DNA of 64,000 nucleotides from a virus. Of the stretch, positions 48,939 through 59,635 are shown piece by piece (within the stretch, counting starts at the first letter, position 1; every line of letters begins with the position of its first letter). A program made the translations under genes and the position numbers. The stretch is from the IMG/VR virus record IMGVR_UViG_3300042555_002820, positions 1 through 64,000 of that record; one strand, written 5' to 3'. Below the pieces are notes generated by a model. It saw only the letters and a list, made by a program, of their open reading frames with translations. It had not been told where the DNA came from and did not search any database.

Positions 48939-51900
48939 ATGGAAAGTCAAAATTATAATCCTCCTTTGGGATTTGTGTTAACCCCGTTTCCAACAAATAC
49001 ACCTACACCAAGTAACACTCCAACCCCAACTAAAACGCCTAGCAGCGGGTTCGTTAATCCAACACCAACTAATAGTCCTACAAATACTAAAACTCCAACT
49101 AATACTAAAACCCCTACTAAAACTTCTGGAATTACTCCAACAAATACTCCAACTAGAACAAACCGCCCTGCAGAAGAATTGGCCGAAGTAACAGTAGGAC
49201 CAAACGGGTTCCAAGGACCAACAATTTATGTAAAAAACTTAACAAAAAATACCATTTATATATATGATGGTTCAAATGGTTGGACTGGATTAAACGTTAA
49301 AATAGGACAAACTAAAACCTTTCCATTAATAGAGTTTACAACTGGTATTATAAGAATTGACACCAATGCTGACTCATATCAAAGTTATGAAAGCACATGT
49401 TATAATATAAATTACAGACAAGGTGATAAATCAAATACATCATTTTTAGGAGATTACGTTTATTTTGAAAAAGTTAATTGTAATGAAGAGTTACCACAAG
49501 TTGTACTTAATAATACTTGTTTTTGTAATTCAGAAAAATGCGGAGTTGAACAAAATATAAATCAATCGGTAATTTCTTATACAACAATACAGTTATGTGA
49601 ACAAAAAGAAAACACACCAAAAGGATTAGTTTATTTGGATACGGAAATTGACCCATCATTAGGTTTTCCGGTTACTTTTGACGTTTATTATAGCTCATTG
49701 TATCCTAACTCTCCTGATTTTACTTTCACATTAGATGATACCGATACGAGAATGTCAGATTTAGGAAGCTCTATTGATAATTCTATTTATTTGGACGGTA
49801 CCGGTCCTAAGTTCATTTTTGTTGTAATAACGGCCGAAAATGGAGGTAAGTGGTCAACATCAGTATCTTGTGCCGATGATACTTCACCTTTAATATATAG
49901 TTACGAATTTTATTTGAATAACCCGAATAAATTTGTTTTAAATATTGAGTCTAATCCTTTCACAGGAACTGTTAATAGACTTGGCGGTATAAGTGATGGA
50001 ACTTCATCATATACTGAAACTTTTTTAACTAATACGGAAAGTTCAGTCATATTTGATTTTGCAAATATTAATAAAAATAACACTCAATTTAAAAATTCAC
50101 CAATAATAAATAAAAATGGTTTCACTAAAGATTTATTAGTTTCTGGAGCTTCTGTAAATACCATTGTTGAATTTGGTGATAGTATTTTGGTAGGTGGAGA
50201 TTTTAATTATTATAATGATAGAATGGTTTGTCCATTAGTTAAACTAGACAAAAACGGAATCCAAGATTTAACTTTTTCAGATAATTTATATATAAGCGGA
50301 GAGGTTAAAACTATTTTATCCACAGATAAAGATTCGATATTTGTTGGTGGTGATTTAAAATCAAGCACATGCGATAGACACATTTTGTTTGTAGAACATG
50401 AAAATGTCATATATAACACTATACCAGGAGTGGTGTTACCAGGAGACCCGGCTGAAAAAAGATTCAATATAGTATCTTATAATATTTTAACCAATACGGC
50501 TAGAGTTATATTCGAAAGCGAAAATAATTTGCAAGCAGCGGTGGGTGAACAGGCGGTTGATATTGCACATACTTTTAATTATAATACAAATACAGGTAAG
50601 ATTTGGATACTTTACAAATCGCCAGGAACTGGAACACATGCTAAAACAATATATGAGTATAACATTTTAAATTCTAACTACGATGTTTCAGAATTAGTAA
50701 GAACTATAACCATAGCCGAGCCTGAAGAGTTCGTAGGTTTAGGAAGAGGATTGGCAGTATTTGATAGCGAAAATTTGATATCAACATTATTTAACAGTTT
50801 CTATGATATTTCTTTTGTAAAAATTCCTATAAATAGCGTCGGAAATGTAACGGTAAATCCAATTCCAATAGAGGGTATAAATCCCGATATATTTTCTAAT
50901 TACCCCGCAAACCCAAGATTTTACTCTGACGTATTAGTTACAGATAATAATACTATAGTTTACGCCTTTTCGGAGAGAGAGTCTTTAGGACAAAGCGCAT
51001 ATACAACTATTTATGAAATTGATATTGTAAGTGGGGGTGTAGTATTTTCAGCAACAACACCTGTGCAATATATAGATGATGGAGGTATTGACATTAGGTT
51101 AGAAGTTGGAGGGTTGTTTTCTTTTCAAAATTATTGGTATCTTACATTTACGCGTCATCCAAACGATTTTTATGACTCACCATCTAACAATGAGTTTATA
51201 TTTAAAATTAATGACCCTAATATAGGATTTATTCCATTTGTTTATAATATACAATCAGCCAATCAATCAAACATAACTCATCATCCCCAAAGAACATTTG
51301 TCGGGGCATCATCTTTGAAGGATTGTAATATCTTTTCGTATTTAGTTCGACCTCCTGAACCTTGCCAGTGTTATAAATTCTATAATAGCGGAAGTACGGC
51401 TCAAGGTATGACATATGTTGATTGTGCATCAACAACTAAAAAAATTAAATTTAAAGGAACCAAAAAATTATGCGTTCAAAATGTATTATCTTTAGGAACA
51501 AATATTTCTCAAACTTTACTTGGTAATTGTGTTAATGGAAAATGTCCAATAACTCAAACACCATCAGATAACATTGTAAAAATAAATAGTTTAGGGCAAA
51601 TAGATAATAAGTTCTTTAAAAATTCAGGTGAAGGATTTAACGGACCTGTAAATATAATAAAAAAATATATAAATAATACTATTATAATTGGTGGTAATTT
51701 CTCTCAATATAATGGTCAAACAGCTAGAGGTATCATTATATTAAATACCGATGGTACAATATATGACAATTTTGAAGGAGGGTTTAATTTATCAGGTCTG
51801 ACGCCAAATGTTACTGGTATTGAAATATTATTAGATAATTCATTAATAGTTATTGGAGGAGGAGATAATCTAAGTTCGTGGATTACCTCATTTAAAAAAC

Positions 51901-54900
51901 AACCAATTCCAACAAATATTGTTAGAATAGATTCAAGAGGTATTTTAGATACCAAGTTTTCAGCGACAACTGGTTTAGATGGCTCCGCATATTCAATAAC
52001 AACTGATTGTGATGGAAAAATAGTGATTACTGGTGACTTTGATTGTTATGAAGACACCAATGGTAATAATTGCGGATTAAACAACGTATTAAGAATTAGT
52101 AATGAAGGTATTTGTGATACTGGATTTGCAAACGATTTATCACTTGACGGTCAGGTTAATGCTGTACTTTCTTTAACAAAAAATAGAAGTTTATGTAACT
52201 ATTCAGTTTCTAATATTGAATACGTGGGTCCAACTAATCAATTTAAGATTTATTTTGAGCAACCATTGGATGAAAACATATCTTCAATTAAGGTTGAAAG
52301 ACCAGGAGGATTCCAATTGTATTTAGTAGGTGAGAATTCTGAATATGTTGGAATTGAACCTGGAGATACATGGATACCTCATAATGTTGGGTTGACCGGT
52401 TATCTTTCTGAATGGGTGCAAACAATAACATTTATAGTTACTTTCACATGTGTAGATGGAATAACTTCAGTTAACGAGGTAACTTTTAATTTCCCTTGTG
52501 ATTGTTATACCTTATATAATAGTGGAACTACCCCTCAAATAGTAAGTTATGTCAGTTGCATAACAGACCCTGAATATTTGACAACATATGCACCTTTACG
52601 TTCATACCCAACAAAAACCGTTAAATTTGTAGGTACCGAAAAAATATGTACAAAAAGATTAATAACAGTTGGGCCTAATGTTACATACGTAAACAATAGT
52701 GAAATTGTAGGGTCTCAAGATAGACAAATTTGTACTAATTTAACTGATAACCCATTTATTAATGAAAATATTAGATGTAGAAGTACAAGTGGTTCTAATC
52801 CATTAGTTTCTGTAAAAAAGTTAACAACTCAACCACAGTTACAAAGTTGTGAAGAAAAAACTTTGATTTTTGGAGGTTCATTTACTTCCCCTGTTGAAAA
52901 TTTAGTTAAAGTTAGTTTAGGTTCTAATGAAAGACTTTATGAATTTCTGACTTGTGATGGTATTACCGGATTCACTTATGCTCCGGTAAATACTGAAATT
53001 GGTTCTATAGTTTTAGCCTATGTAAATAAAACTGAAGTAGTTTGTGGTACCATAGGTTCTGAGGTTACATCAGGAGACACTATAATCTATACTACTGATG
53101 CTAAAATAAAATATAGTAGTTGTACTGAGTGTTCAGAAACTTACCAAGTAAAATTATTAGTTAGAGAAAAAGGAAAACAAGATAGAGTGTTCTTAAAAGG
53201 AATGGATAAAACTCAAATAGATAAAATTTTATCTGATGGGCCAATATTCTCAACTGGAGGGCCTGAAATATATGAAATTTTAGATTATTGGTTGGGTTCG
53301 AGCGTTGTAGGTTCAAAGTCATTAAGTTTTAGTGCAATAACTCCTACTCCGTCGTTTACTCCAAGTTCAACAGTCCTAAGTAATTGCCCGAGTTTAACCG
53401 GTGTTACTATTTCTGATATTGAAATATCAGGAGGTGATTATAGATTCGTTAATAATGAATCTGGATATGATTTAATACAAATAACATCAACATATCAAAT
53501 TATAACCTCCATAAGTAACGGACAAAGTACTATCTTACCATTATCTTATTTTGAAAATAATACCGCGATTTTTGCAATTATTACTTATCCACAAAATTTC
53601 TCTTGTGTATATTGTATTGATATTTTAACAAATGAACAAGTAACTTGTAATTTTGTAACTCCCACCCCAACACCAACAAAAACCCCTACTCAAACAATAC
53701 CAACTTTATATCCTGATTGTCCAATATATTATATTCTTAACAATAGTTTGTATTTGTTTAACCTACAAAATTCAAACAGTTATTTGATGGAGCCTAATTT
53801 CATTTATAATTCGGCCACAAAATTCACATTGGCTGAAAATAGTTTATATTCAGTCAAAAATCTGACATCTAACGGAAACATTTTTGCAACCCAAATAACT
53901 AAATATAATTTAACAAGTCCTCCATTAAATGTTACATTCTCTGATACATTTGATATTAGTTCTACTGATAATGCAACTTCGATTTTTGCAATAAGTAACA
54001 ACATAATATTTGTTTCATATTATGAAGGCGTTAATTTCATATCAACAAACAATTATATTAGACAATATACATTCCAAAATGGTGTTTTAAATAATAGCTT
54101 AACAACTGATTTAATAACGTTACCGGTAAATCTATTAATAATAGATTTTATTATTACTTCAACAAATAAAATTTTAGTTTTAGTAAAAAATACATTTAAC
54201 AATTCTTACTATATAAATCAATACGACTATACTAACCCTAACGGCAATTCATCAGAATTAAGTATCTATATTTCATCAGATAATGAAATTTCAGTAACTT
54301 CAATTTTTGAATTTAGTGGTCAATTGTATTTTACATATGTTGATTATAATACCGAGTGGTACGTTCAATTGGTTAAAAGTGTTAGTTTAAACCCACCTTA
54401 CACAATTAGCACAGCCGCTTCTAATTTTAATGGTATATCTTCTGATTATTTTACATTATATTCTTGTTCTACTATTAATTTTATACAACCAACACCACAG
54501 CCTTCTACAACCCCTACTGAAACAAATGGGTATACAGCTGCAACTCCAACCGCAACCTCAACTAATGTACCGACTAAAACTCCAACTAAAACTAAAACAC
54601 CAACAGTAACTAGAACAAACACTTCTAATTATGTTTCACCAACACCAACTAAAACCGGTACCCCAACTAAAACTAAAACTAAATCACCAACCCCTACAAA
54701 TACTCCTACTAAGACTTCAACGACTACAAACACAAAAACCCCATTTAACACACCAAATCAAACACCATCAATAACTCCAACCAATACAGTAACAAAAACT
54801 GTAACAAAAACTCAAACACCTACAAGAACCCCATCTAGAACTCCAACAAATACTCCAACTAGAACAAATACCCCAACTAGAACAAAAACTTCAACAAATA

Positions 54901-56945
54901 CACCTACAATAACTCCAACTAATACCCCAACTCCAACTAAAACAGTAACACCTTATAATACTCCAACAAAAACATCTAGTGTTACTCCAACAAAAACTAA
55001 AACACCTACAAGAACACCATCAGTTACCCCATCGGTTACCGTTACTAAGACAGTAACTAGAACAATAAGACCTACCGCAACTCCAACTTTAACATCTAAT
55101 TTACAGGTTATTTTTGAACCATGTTGTAGTTCAATATCTAATGAGATATTCGCATTATACCAAATACCACCTTCAGTTTTCGAATATTTAACAGGTGGAA
55201 CTATTTGGGAGATTAATAGTAGTGGATTTATAGGATGTGCAAAAGTTTCAACGTCTGGAACATCGTTGTACAATTACATATTCAATGGTATTAATGGACC
55301 TATTCAATCTTGTGATTCAGGTTCTTGTTTCACCGATTGCCCTAAGGATACTCCAACTCCAACAAAAACTCAAACTCCTACAAAAACCCCAACTCAAACT
55401 CAAACCCCAACAAACACTCCAACAAAATCAATTACTCCAACAAACACTCCAACAAAATCAATTACTCCTACAAAAACAAAAACTCAAACTCCTACAAGAA
55501 CTCAAACTCCTACAAGAACTCAAACACCAACTGTTACTAAAACTCAAACACCTACAAGAACTCAAACCCCAACCAATTGTTCTGACACACAAATAATAAC
55601 TTCGGCAACCACCCCATCCTCACAATCAATTGTAAATTTAACAGGAGTTACGTATGGTACTTATACAATGATGGGAACCGTATTCCATAGTCCATTTAAT
55701 TTAAATGGAACGAGTCCTAATAATGATTACCTATATCTTTCAACTACCCCTGTTGTATGGAGAAGAGCTAATTATACTAATGGTCCTTTAAACAGAACTG
55801 GAAAATGGAGTACTGATTTAAATTTCCCTATTAATACTTGGTTAGGGTATAGCGTATGTGTTAATGCACCTGAAACAAAAACATACTGGATTGGTTTGGG
55901 AGCGGATAATAATTTTAGAATTGTTGTCGATGGTACTGATATTGTAAACACAATCAATGGACCTTATGATGGGTTGTATGATAACGATACTAACATTTCA
56001 TTTATATATTGGCATGTTTACCCTGTAACTCTTGGTGCTGGAAATCACGTAATAGAATTATACGGTTTAAATAGAGATAATTTAAGTATAGCGTCTTTTG
56101 GATGTGAAATTTATAATAATACAATTGATGAATTAACGGGAGCAACTACCGTATCTGACTTGAATATATTATTCTCTTCTAGTGGGCAAACAAGTGCAAC
56201 CACCGTTCAAAATATATCTGGACAATATTTGTCAAGCGGATATACATGTCCTACAGGTTATATTTATGACCCATGTAATTCAAATTGTTATACAATAACA
56301 AATCCTTGTCAACCTGGACCATTACCATCTGTTACTCCGACAAAAACTAAAACTCCAACTCCAACAAACACACCAACAAAAACAAGGCCTATTGTTTATA
56401 CCGGCTTTTCGGCATGTGACCAACCTATTTATGTAAATTCTCAACCAGGAATTCATGAGTATTTAATTATATTAGGAAGTGGTATTGGCGTAGTTCAGTT
56501 AAATTATAACTCTTATAGTATACCTGATAGCTATCAACTTATTTGGAACGGAAGTACGGTAATTGACACCGGATTTAGAGGAAGTTCAACTTATAACTCT
56601 CAACTGAATTCATTAGGATATCCTGATGTTGAAGGAGCGGGTAACGGGTTCGTTACATTTGATAAAACAGTTTCATCTCCAATTACGAATACGGCTATGT
56701 TAATTGTTAATTCACCAATAGAAGCGGCGTTATGGAGTGTTACTGTAAATTGTCCTAAACCATTCCCGTCCCCAACACCTACCAAAACTAAAACTCCAAC
56801 CAATAGTAAAACTCCAACTAAAACCCCAACACCTACTAAAACTCCAACACCTACACCAACAAATGCAACCATACCACCACTTACGATAATTTATACATTA
56901 ACTGACCCTAATAATCAAAATTTAAAGGGTGTTATAATAAAATAA
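48939..56945 (+). CDS. Giant Pro/Thr-rich multidomain protein (2668 aa), probable fibre/adhesin
   Basis: PTPTNTPTKT-type stalks (near residues 15-70, 1570-1590, 1850-2050, 2135-2215, 2460-2485 and 2605-2650) separate globular domains. The N-terminal half has delta-60-like repeats (ILVGGDFNYYN, IIIGGNFSQYNGQ, VITGDFDCY) and Cys-rich CQCYKFYNSG/CDCYTLYNSG modules. One of these (52190-52790) is almost the same as a module of the 36821 protein. A PA14/lectin-like domain sits at about 2220-2450. No signal peptide. The beads-on-stalks layout suits an extended virion fibre. Threonine-rich stalks could be glycosylated, perhaps by host enzymes. Confidence 0.7.
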   Translation: MESQNYNPPLGFVLTPFPTNTPTPSNTPTPTKTPSSGFVNPTPTNSPTNTKTPTNTKTPTKTSGITPTNTPTRTNRPAEELAEVTVGPNGFQGPTIYVKNLTKNTIYIYDGSNGWTGLNVKIGQTKTFPLIEFTTGIIRIDTNADSYQSYESTCYNINYRQGDKSNTSFLGDYVYFEKVNCNEELPQVVLNNTCFCNSEKCGVEQNINQSVISYTTIQLCEQKENTPKGLVYLDTEIDPSLGFPVTFDVYYSSLYPNSPDFTFTLDDTDTRMSDLGSSIDNSIYLDGTGPKFIFVVITAENGGKWSTSVSCADDTSPLIYSYEFYLNNPNKFVLNIESNPFTGTVNRLGGISDGTSSYTETFLTNTESSVIFDFANINKNNTQFKNSPIINKNGFTKDLLVSGASVNTIVEFGDSILVGGDFNYYNDRMVCPLVKLDKNGIQDLTFSDNLYISGEVKTILSTDKDSIFVGGDLKSSTCDRHILFVEHENVIYNTIPGVVLPGDPAEKRFNIVSYNILTNTARVIFESENNLQAAVGEQAVDIAHTFNYNTNTGKIWILYKSPGTGTHAKTIYEYNILNSNYDVSELVRTITIAEPEEFVGLGRGLAVFDSENLISTLFNSFYDISFVKIPINSVGNVTVNPIPIEGINPDIFSNYPANPRFYSDVLVTDNNTIVYAFSERESLGQSAYTTIYEIDIVSGGVVFSATTPVQYIDDGGIDIRLEVGGLFSFQNYWYLTFTRHPNDFYDSPSNNEFIFKINDPNIGFIPFVYNIQSANQSNITHHPQRTFVGASSLKDCNIFSYLVRPPEPCQCYKFYNSGSTAQGMTYVDCASTTKKIKFKGTKKLCVQNVLSLGTNISQTLLGNCVNGKCPITQTPSDNIVKINSLGQIDNKFFKNSGEGFNGPVNIIKKYINNTIIIGGNFSQYNGQTARGIIILNTDGTIYDNFEGGFNLSGLTPNVTGIEILLDNSLIVIGGGDNLSSWITSFKKQPIPTNIVRIDSRGILDTKFSATTGLDGSAYSITTDCDGKIVITGDFDCYEDTNGNNCGLNNVLRISNEGICDTGFANDLSLDGQVNAVLSLTKNRSLCNYSVSNIEYVGPTNQFKIYFEQPLDENISSIKVERPGGFQLYLVGENSEYVGIEPGDTWIPHNVGLTGYLSEWVQTITFIVTFTCVDGITSVNEVTFNFPCDCYTLYNSGTTPQIVSYVSCITDPEYLTTYAPLRSYPTKTVKFVGTEKICTKRLITVGPNVTYVNNSEIVGSQDRQICTNLTDNPFINENIRCRSTSGSNPLVSVKKLTTQPQLQSCEEKTLIFGGSFTSPVENLVKVSLGSNERLYEFLTCDGITGFTYAPVNTEIGSIVLAYVNKTEVVCGTIGSEVTSGDTIIYTTDAKIKYSSCTECSETYQVKLLVREKGKQDRVFLKGMDKTQIDKILSDGPIFSTGGPEIYEILDYWLGSSVVGSKSLSFSAITPTPSFTPSSTVLSNCPSLTGVTISDIEISGGDYRFVNNESGYDLIQITSTYQIITSISNGQSTILPLSYFENNTAIFAIITYPQNFSCVYCIDILTNEQVTCNFVTPTPTPTKTPTQTIPTLYPDCPIYYILNNSLYLFNLQNSNSYLMEPNFIYNSATKFTLAENSLYSVKNLTSNGNIFATQITKYNLTSPPLNVTFSDTFDISSTDNATSIFAISNNIIFVSYYEGVNFISTNNYIRQYTFQNGVLNNSLTTDLITLPVNLLIIDFIITSTNKILVLVKNTFNNSYYINQYDYTNPNGNSSELSIYISSDNEISVTSIFEFSGQLYFTYVDYNTEWYVQLVKSVSLNPPYTISTAASNFNGISSDYFTLYSCSTINFIQPTPQPSTTPTETNGYTAATPTATSTNVPTKTPTKTKTPTVTRTNTSNYVSPTPTKTGTPTKTKTKSPTPTNTPTKTSTTTNTKTPFNTPNQTPSITPTNTVTKTVTKTQTPTRTPSRTPTNTPTRTNTPTRTKTSTNTPTITPTNTPTPTKTVTPYNTPTKTSSVTPTKTKTPTRTPSVTPSVTVTKTVTRTIRPTATPTLTSNLQVIFEPCCSSISNEIFALYQIPPSVFEYLTGGTIWEINSSGFIGCAKVSTSGTSLYNYIFNGINGPIQSCDSGSCFTDCPKDTPTPTKTQTPTKTPTQTQTPTNTPTKSITPTNTPTKSITPTKTKTQTPTRTQTPTRTQTPTVTKTQTPTRTQTPTNCSDTQIITSATTPSSQSIVNLTGVTYGTYTMMGTVFHSPFNLNGTSPNNDYLYLSTTPVVWRRANYTNGPLNRTGKWSTDLNFPINTWLGYSVCVNAPETKTYWIGLGADNNFRIVVDGTDIVNTINGPYDGLYDNDTNISFIYWHVYPVTLGAGNHVIELYGLNRDNLSIASFGCEIYNNTIDELTGATTVSDLNILFSSSGQTSATTVQNISGQYLSSGYTCPTGYIYDPCNSNCYTITNPCQPGPLPSVTPTKTKTPTPTNTPTKTRPIVYTGFSACDQPIYVNSQPGIHEYLIILGSGIGVVQLNYNSYSIPDSYQLIWNGSTVIDTGFRGSSTYNSQLNSLGYPDVEGAGNGFVTFDKTVSSPITNTAMLIVNSPIEAALWSVTVNCPKPFPSPTPTKTKTPTNSKTPTKTPTPTKTPTPTPTNATIPPLTIIYTLTDPNNQNLKGVIIK
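54495..55090 (+). repeat. Low-complexity Pro-Thr codon repeat
   Basis: Degenerate repetition of ACTCCAACTAAAACT-type units encodes the longest PTPTKT stalk. Similar shorter tracts lie at 48990-49165, 55350-55575 and 56765-56870. They are coding and not CRISPR-like because no unique spacers exist. Confidence 0.85.
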
Positions 56946-56971
56946 AATAAAAATTTAAAAAACAAAAAAAT

Positions 56972-57844
56972 ATGCCATTTATTTATACATTTAGTACAGG
57001 TTCTACAGAGGTCTATGACGCATCTGATTATAGCGGTGTTGATACATTACAAGCGGTTAGTGGGGGTGACATAAACCTAATTAATTCAGTTTACAACATC
57101 AATTACCAAAAAATATTTGCAGGGCCATCTGCTAACTTTACAGGTTTAACTATTTATGATTCAGGTAATACTAAAACAGTAATAAACGTATCTGGGTCCA
57201 CTTTTGGAATAGCTGTCGATAATACCAATGATTTGGTTGCATTAATTGATGTATCTGGCGTATTTGATAATGTTGTTAAAGTTGTAGACGCATCTACAAA
57301 TACAGTTGTAAGTACGATTGATGTTGCCACCAGTTATAAAGGTGATATAGCATCAGATAATAATGGTTATTGTTATGTAGTCGGGGGTCACAGTGATGTT
57401 ATGACAAAGGTAGATATTATCAGCGGTGTGACTGCAGATACTATTAATATTGGGGATGGGGCGGTTCTTAACAGAAAAGTCATATATAACACAAATAATA
57501 GTTTTGTTTACACTTGGACACCTACCGTTAGAATTAGAGTATGGGACCCTTCTGGATGGGGTAATGAGGCCAATATAAATTTGACTGGAAACACCCCATT
57601 TTTTGTTTTTAATCCTGACAAAGATTATATTTATGTTGGAAATGTAACAGGTGGTACTAATGACTTTGTTATTACGACAATTAGATGTGCAAATAATACA
57701 ATACTCAGTGAAAACCTTATTTATTCCGGAGCAGTTATAGGTGGTGGTGGTGATACTGGAGTATTTGGATTTTATTCAACAGAGACACAATATTTATATG
57801 TAGGAGACTCAGAATCTGATAGTATTTTAGTCTTAACAACATAA
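56972..57844 (+). CDS. YVTN/WD-type beta-propeller protein, 290 aa
   Basis: Repeats of about 40 residues with VVKVVDASTNTVVSTIDV, KVDIISGVTADTINIGD and ETQYLYVGDSESDSILVL form a YVTN-like six- or seven-bladed propeller. No signal peptide is present. It lies 26 bases after the second giant gene and is probably a fibre-associated or tip protein of the same transcript. The ligand is unknown. Confidence 0.7.
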   Translation: MPFIYTFSTGSTEVYDASDYSGVDTLQAVSGGDINLINSVYNINYQKIFAGPSANFTGLTIYDSGNTKTVINVSGSTFGIAVDNTNDLVALIDVSGVFDNVVKVVDASTNTVVSTIDVATSYKGDIASDNNGYCYVVGGHSDVMTKVDIISGVTADTINIGDGAVLNRKVIYNTNNSFVYTWTPTVRIRVWDPSGWGNEANINLTGNTPFFVFNPDKDYIYVGNVTGGTNDFVITTIRCANNTILSENLIYSGAVIGGGGDTGVFGFYSTETQYLYVGDSESDSILVLTT

Positions 57845-57866
57845 AAAAATTAAAAAATAAAATAAA

Positions 57867-58082
57867 ATGGCAGATATTAATCCAATTTATTATTACGGTG
57901 ACATTGCCGGCGCAAATGCCCCCCTGTCAGCCGGAACCCCAAATGTAATATGTTTAGAGCAATGTGACCAATCAGTTGTATCAGTTGCACCTCCTCATCC
58001 TGTATGGACAAACTTAGGTGGAAAGGCGGTGGTCATGTTAGACGCAGTTGTTTTGGGAGGCCCATTTGGTTTAAACGGATAA
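57867..58082 (+). CDS. Small hypothetical protein, 71 aa
   Basis: A short Gly/Ala/Pro-rich protein (MADINPIYYYGDIAGANAPL...) without charged core, resembling a small virion decoration or fibre-end piece. The start YYYGD echoes the start of the first giant protein (MDPFIYYYDFED). No family is recognised. Confidence 0.6.
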   Translation: MADINPIYYYGDIAGANAPLSAGTPNVICLEQCDQSVVSVAPPHPVWTNLGGKAVVMLDAVVLGGPFGLNG

Positions 58083-58088
58083 TTAATT

Positions 58089-58592
58089 ATGAAGAAAGTA
58101 GTTAGATTAACAGAATCAGAATTAATTAACGTTATTAAACGTATTATCACAGAAGGTCAGTCTGAAATTGATTCAATTTTGGATAAGATAAACCGTGTTG
58201 GATTTGAGGGATTAACCCCAAAAGAACAATCTTATCTTAGACATTATTCTGAAACTGGTGAATTTAAAGATGATGAAGAGCTTGTAACAAGGTCTCAATC
58301 ATTTGATTATGAACATAAGTTTTCAAATAAAATAGATGGAGTTGATATGACCTTCAAATATGAGTCAACTGAGGATACTCCTGATGAAATGATTCACAGT
58401 GGTTATTTGGAAATTAATAACGATGAGTTCTATGGTGAAATTTATTGTGACACAGATGGAACGTACTCAACATGTAATTTTGAGGATGGCGACGGTGTAA
58501 ATTTATTTGAAAAATATGAAGGTTTGGAACATGAGGTTGAGTATTTTTTAGATAATGTATGCGAAGAAATAAAAGGAAACGAAACGGTTTAA
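58089..58592 (+). CDS. Protein with N-terminal RLTESEL motif, possible internal head protein
   Basis: It begins MKKVVRLTESELINVIKRII, nearly the same peptide as in the gene at 15403, and continues with an unrelated acidic alpha/beta domain of about 140 residues. The shared start with LTE fits a capsid-targeting peptide cleaved by the prohead protease (known for T4 internal proteins; inferred here). It is followed after one base by the next gene. Confidence 0.6.
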   Translation: MKKVVRLTESELINVIKRIITEGQSEIDSILDKINRVGFEGLTPKEQSYLRHYSETGEFKDDEELVTRSQSFDYEHKFSNKIDGVDMTFKYESTEDTPDEMIHSGYLEINNDEFYGEIYCDTDGTYSTCNFEDGDGVNLFEKYEGLEHEVEYFLDNVCEEIKGNETV

Positions 58593-58593
58593 A

Positions 58594-59073
58594 ATGAAAA
58601 ACAACAAACTAGAAAATCTAATTAAAAAAGTTTTAGAAGAACAAACTTCTGATAGATACATGTTCTTTTCTAATTTAGAACAAATAAGAAGACAATGTGA
58701 TATATTGTTAAGTGAAAATAGAGATGAAATTGATTCTATTTTGGACAACGGTCACGATTGGGCTCAAGACCATATTGCCGAGGCAAAGAATAATATGGAC
58801 CAAGTATTTGATTTTTTAATGAACGAAACTTCTGATGAAAGTGATTTAGATGACCAATCAGATGAAGAAGAAATGGTTATGATGGAAGGTCGTAAAAAAG
58901 CGGGTACAAAATTGTGCTCAAGAGGTTACGCTGCCGCAAAGGCAAAGTTTAAAGTATTTCCCTCAGCATATAGCTCAGGCTACGGAGTTCAAGTCTGTAA
59001 AGGTAGAATGCCAGGATTAGACGGTAAAAAACGTTGTTCACCACCATATTGTGGTTCAAAAAAGAAGAAATAA
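58594..59073 (+). CDS. Small basic-tailed phage protein, 159 aa
   Basis: The start MKNNKLENLIKKVLEEQTSD is a shorter version of the helical start of the upstream gene. The middle is acidic. The C-terminal 60 residues (KLCSRGYAAAKAKFKVFPSA, YSSGYGVQVCKGRMPGLDGK) form a conserved Cys-rich, basic domain that I know from other phages but that has no function assigned. It could bind DNA inside the head. Confidence 0.6.
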   Translation: MKNNKLENLIKKVLEEQTSDRYMFFSNLEQIRRQCDILLSENRDEIDSILDNGHDWAQDHIAEAKNNMDQVFDFLMNETSDESDLDDQSDEEEMVMMEGRKKAGTKLCSRGYAAAKAKFKVFPSAYSSGYGVQVCKGRMPGLDGKKRCSPPYCGSKKKK

Positions 59074-59088
59074 TTCTTCTTTTTTTTA
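59061..59088 (+). terminator. Rho-independent terminator overlapping the stop codon
   Basis: AAAGAAGAA-ATAA-TTCTTCTTT followed by T-run. The TAA stop of the 58594 gene is in the loop. Confidence 0.75.
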
Positions 59089-59107
59089 ACTTTTTGTGTT
59101 TACCCAT

Positions 59108-59116
59108 ATATTTATA
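59108..59116 (+). promoter_or_regulatory. Late-type promoter motif within a dyad
   Basis: ATATTTATA lies inside a CCATATATTTATAAATATGG dyad that includes the ATG at 59120. Confidence 0.4.
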
Positions 59117-59119
59117 AAT

Positions 59120-59635
59120 ATGGGCACACAAAAAAAATGTAAAATTTGTAATGAAGTAAAATTTTTGGACGAATTTTATAAATCACAAAGAGGTTTAAGA
59201 TGTAAAACGTGCGTATTAGAATCAACAAGAGAATATAAAAGAAGCAAAAGGAAAGATTCCGAATTTAGAAAAATCGAAGGTCAAAAACAAAAGGAAAGAA
59301 GAGTTAGACTTTGGCAAAATACACTAATAAACGATTCTAAACACAGAAATATAGAAAATACATTAACTGTTGATGATATAAATGAAATGTTTGAAAATCA
59401 AAAAGGACTTTGCTATTGGTTTAAAATACCATTAATCCCTTCAAGTAAGTCTAAACACCCCCAACAACCATCAATAGATAGATTAGATAGAAATAAAGGT
59501 TATACGAAAGATAACGTAGTTCTTTGTTGCTACTCTGCAAACATAGGTAGAAATGAAAATGATTTAGAAACTTGGATTGAATTTATTAGTCTCTTGAATT
59601 TTAACAAATTATCCTTATTATTAGATAATGAATAA
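59120..59635 (+). CDS. HNH-type endonuclease, free-standing
   Basis: The start at 59120 (MGTQKKCKICNEVKFLDEFY) is preferred over 59096, which lies upstream of the promoter motif. The N-terminus is a zinc site made of two CxxC pairs. The C-terminal part (PSIDRLDRNKGYTKDNVVLC) is the D-R-x-x-x-x-x-G-Y core of HNH nucleases of the phage homing type. It may be a mobile gene inserted among virion genes. It overlaps the next gene by eight bases. Confidence 0.75.
   Translation: MGTQKKCKICNEVKFLDEFYKSQRGLRCKTCVLESTREYKRSKRKDSEFRKIEGQKQKERRVRLWQNTLINDSKHRNIENTLTVDDINEMFENQKGLCYWFKIPLIPSSKSKHPQQPSIDRLDRNKGYTKDNVVLCCYSANIGRNENDLETWIEFISLLNFNKLSLLLDNE

Noticed and set aside
54495-55090. Repeat tract that might be a CRISPR or recombination array
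   Set aside because: It encodes in-frame Pro-Thr stalks with no unique spacers or flanking cas genes.
36821-56945. Diversity-generating retroelement acting on the giant fibre genes
   Set aside because: No reverse transcriptase and no adenine-biased template/variable repeat pair were seen in the window.
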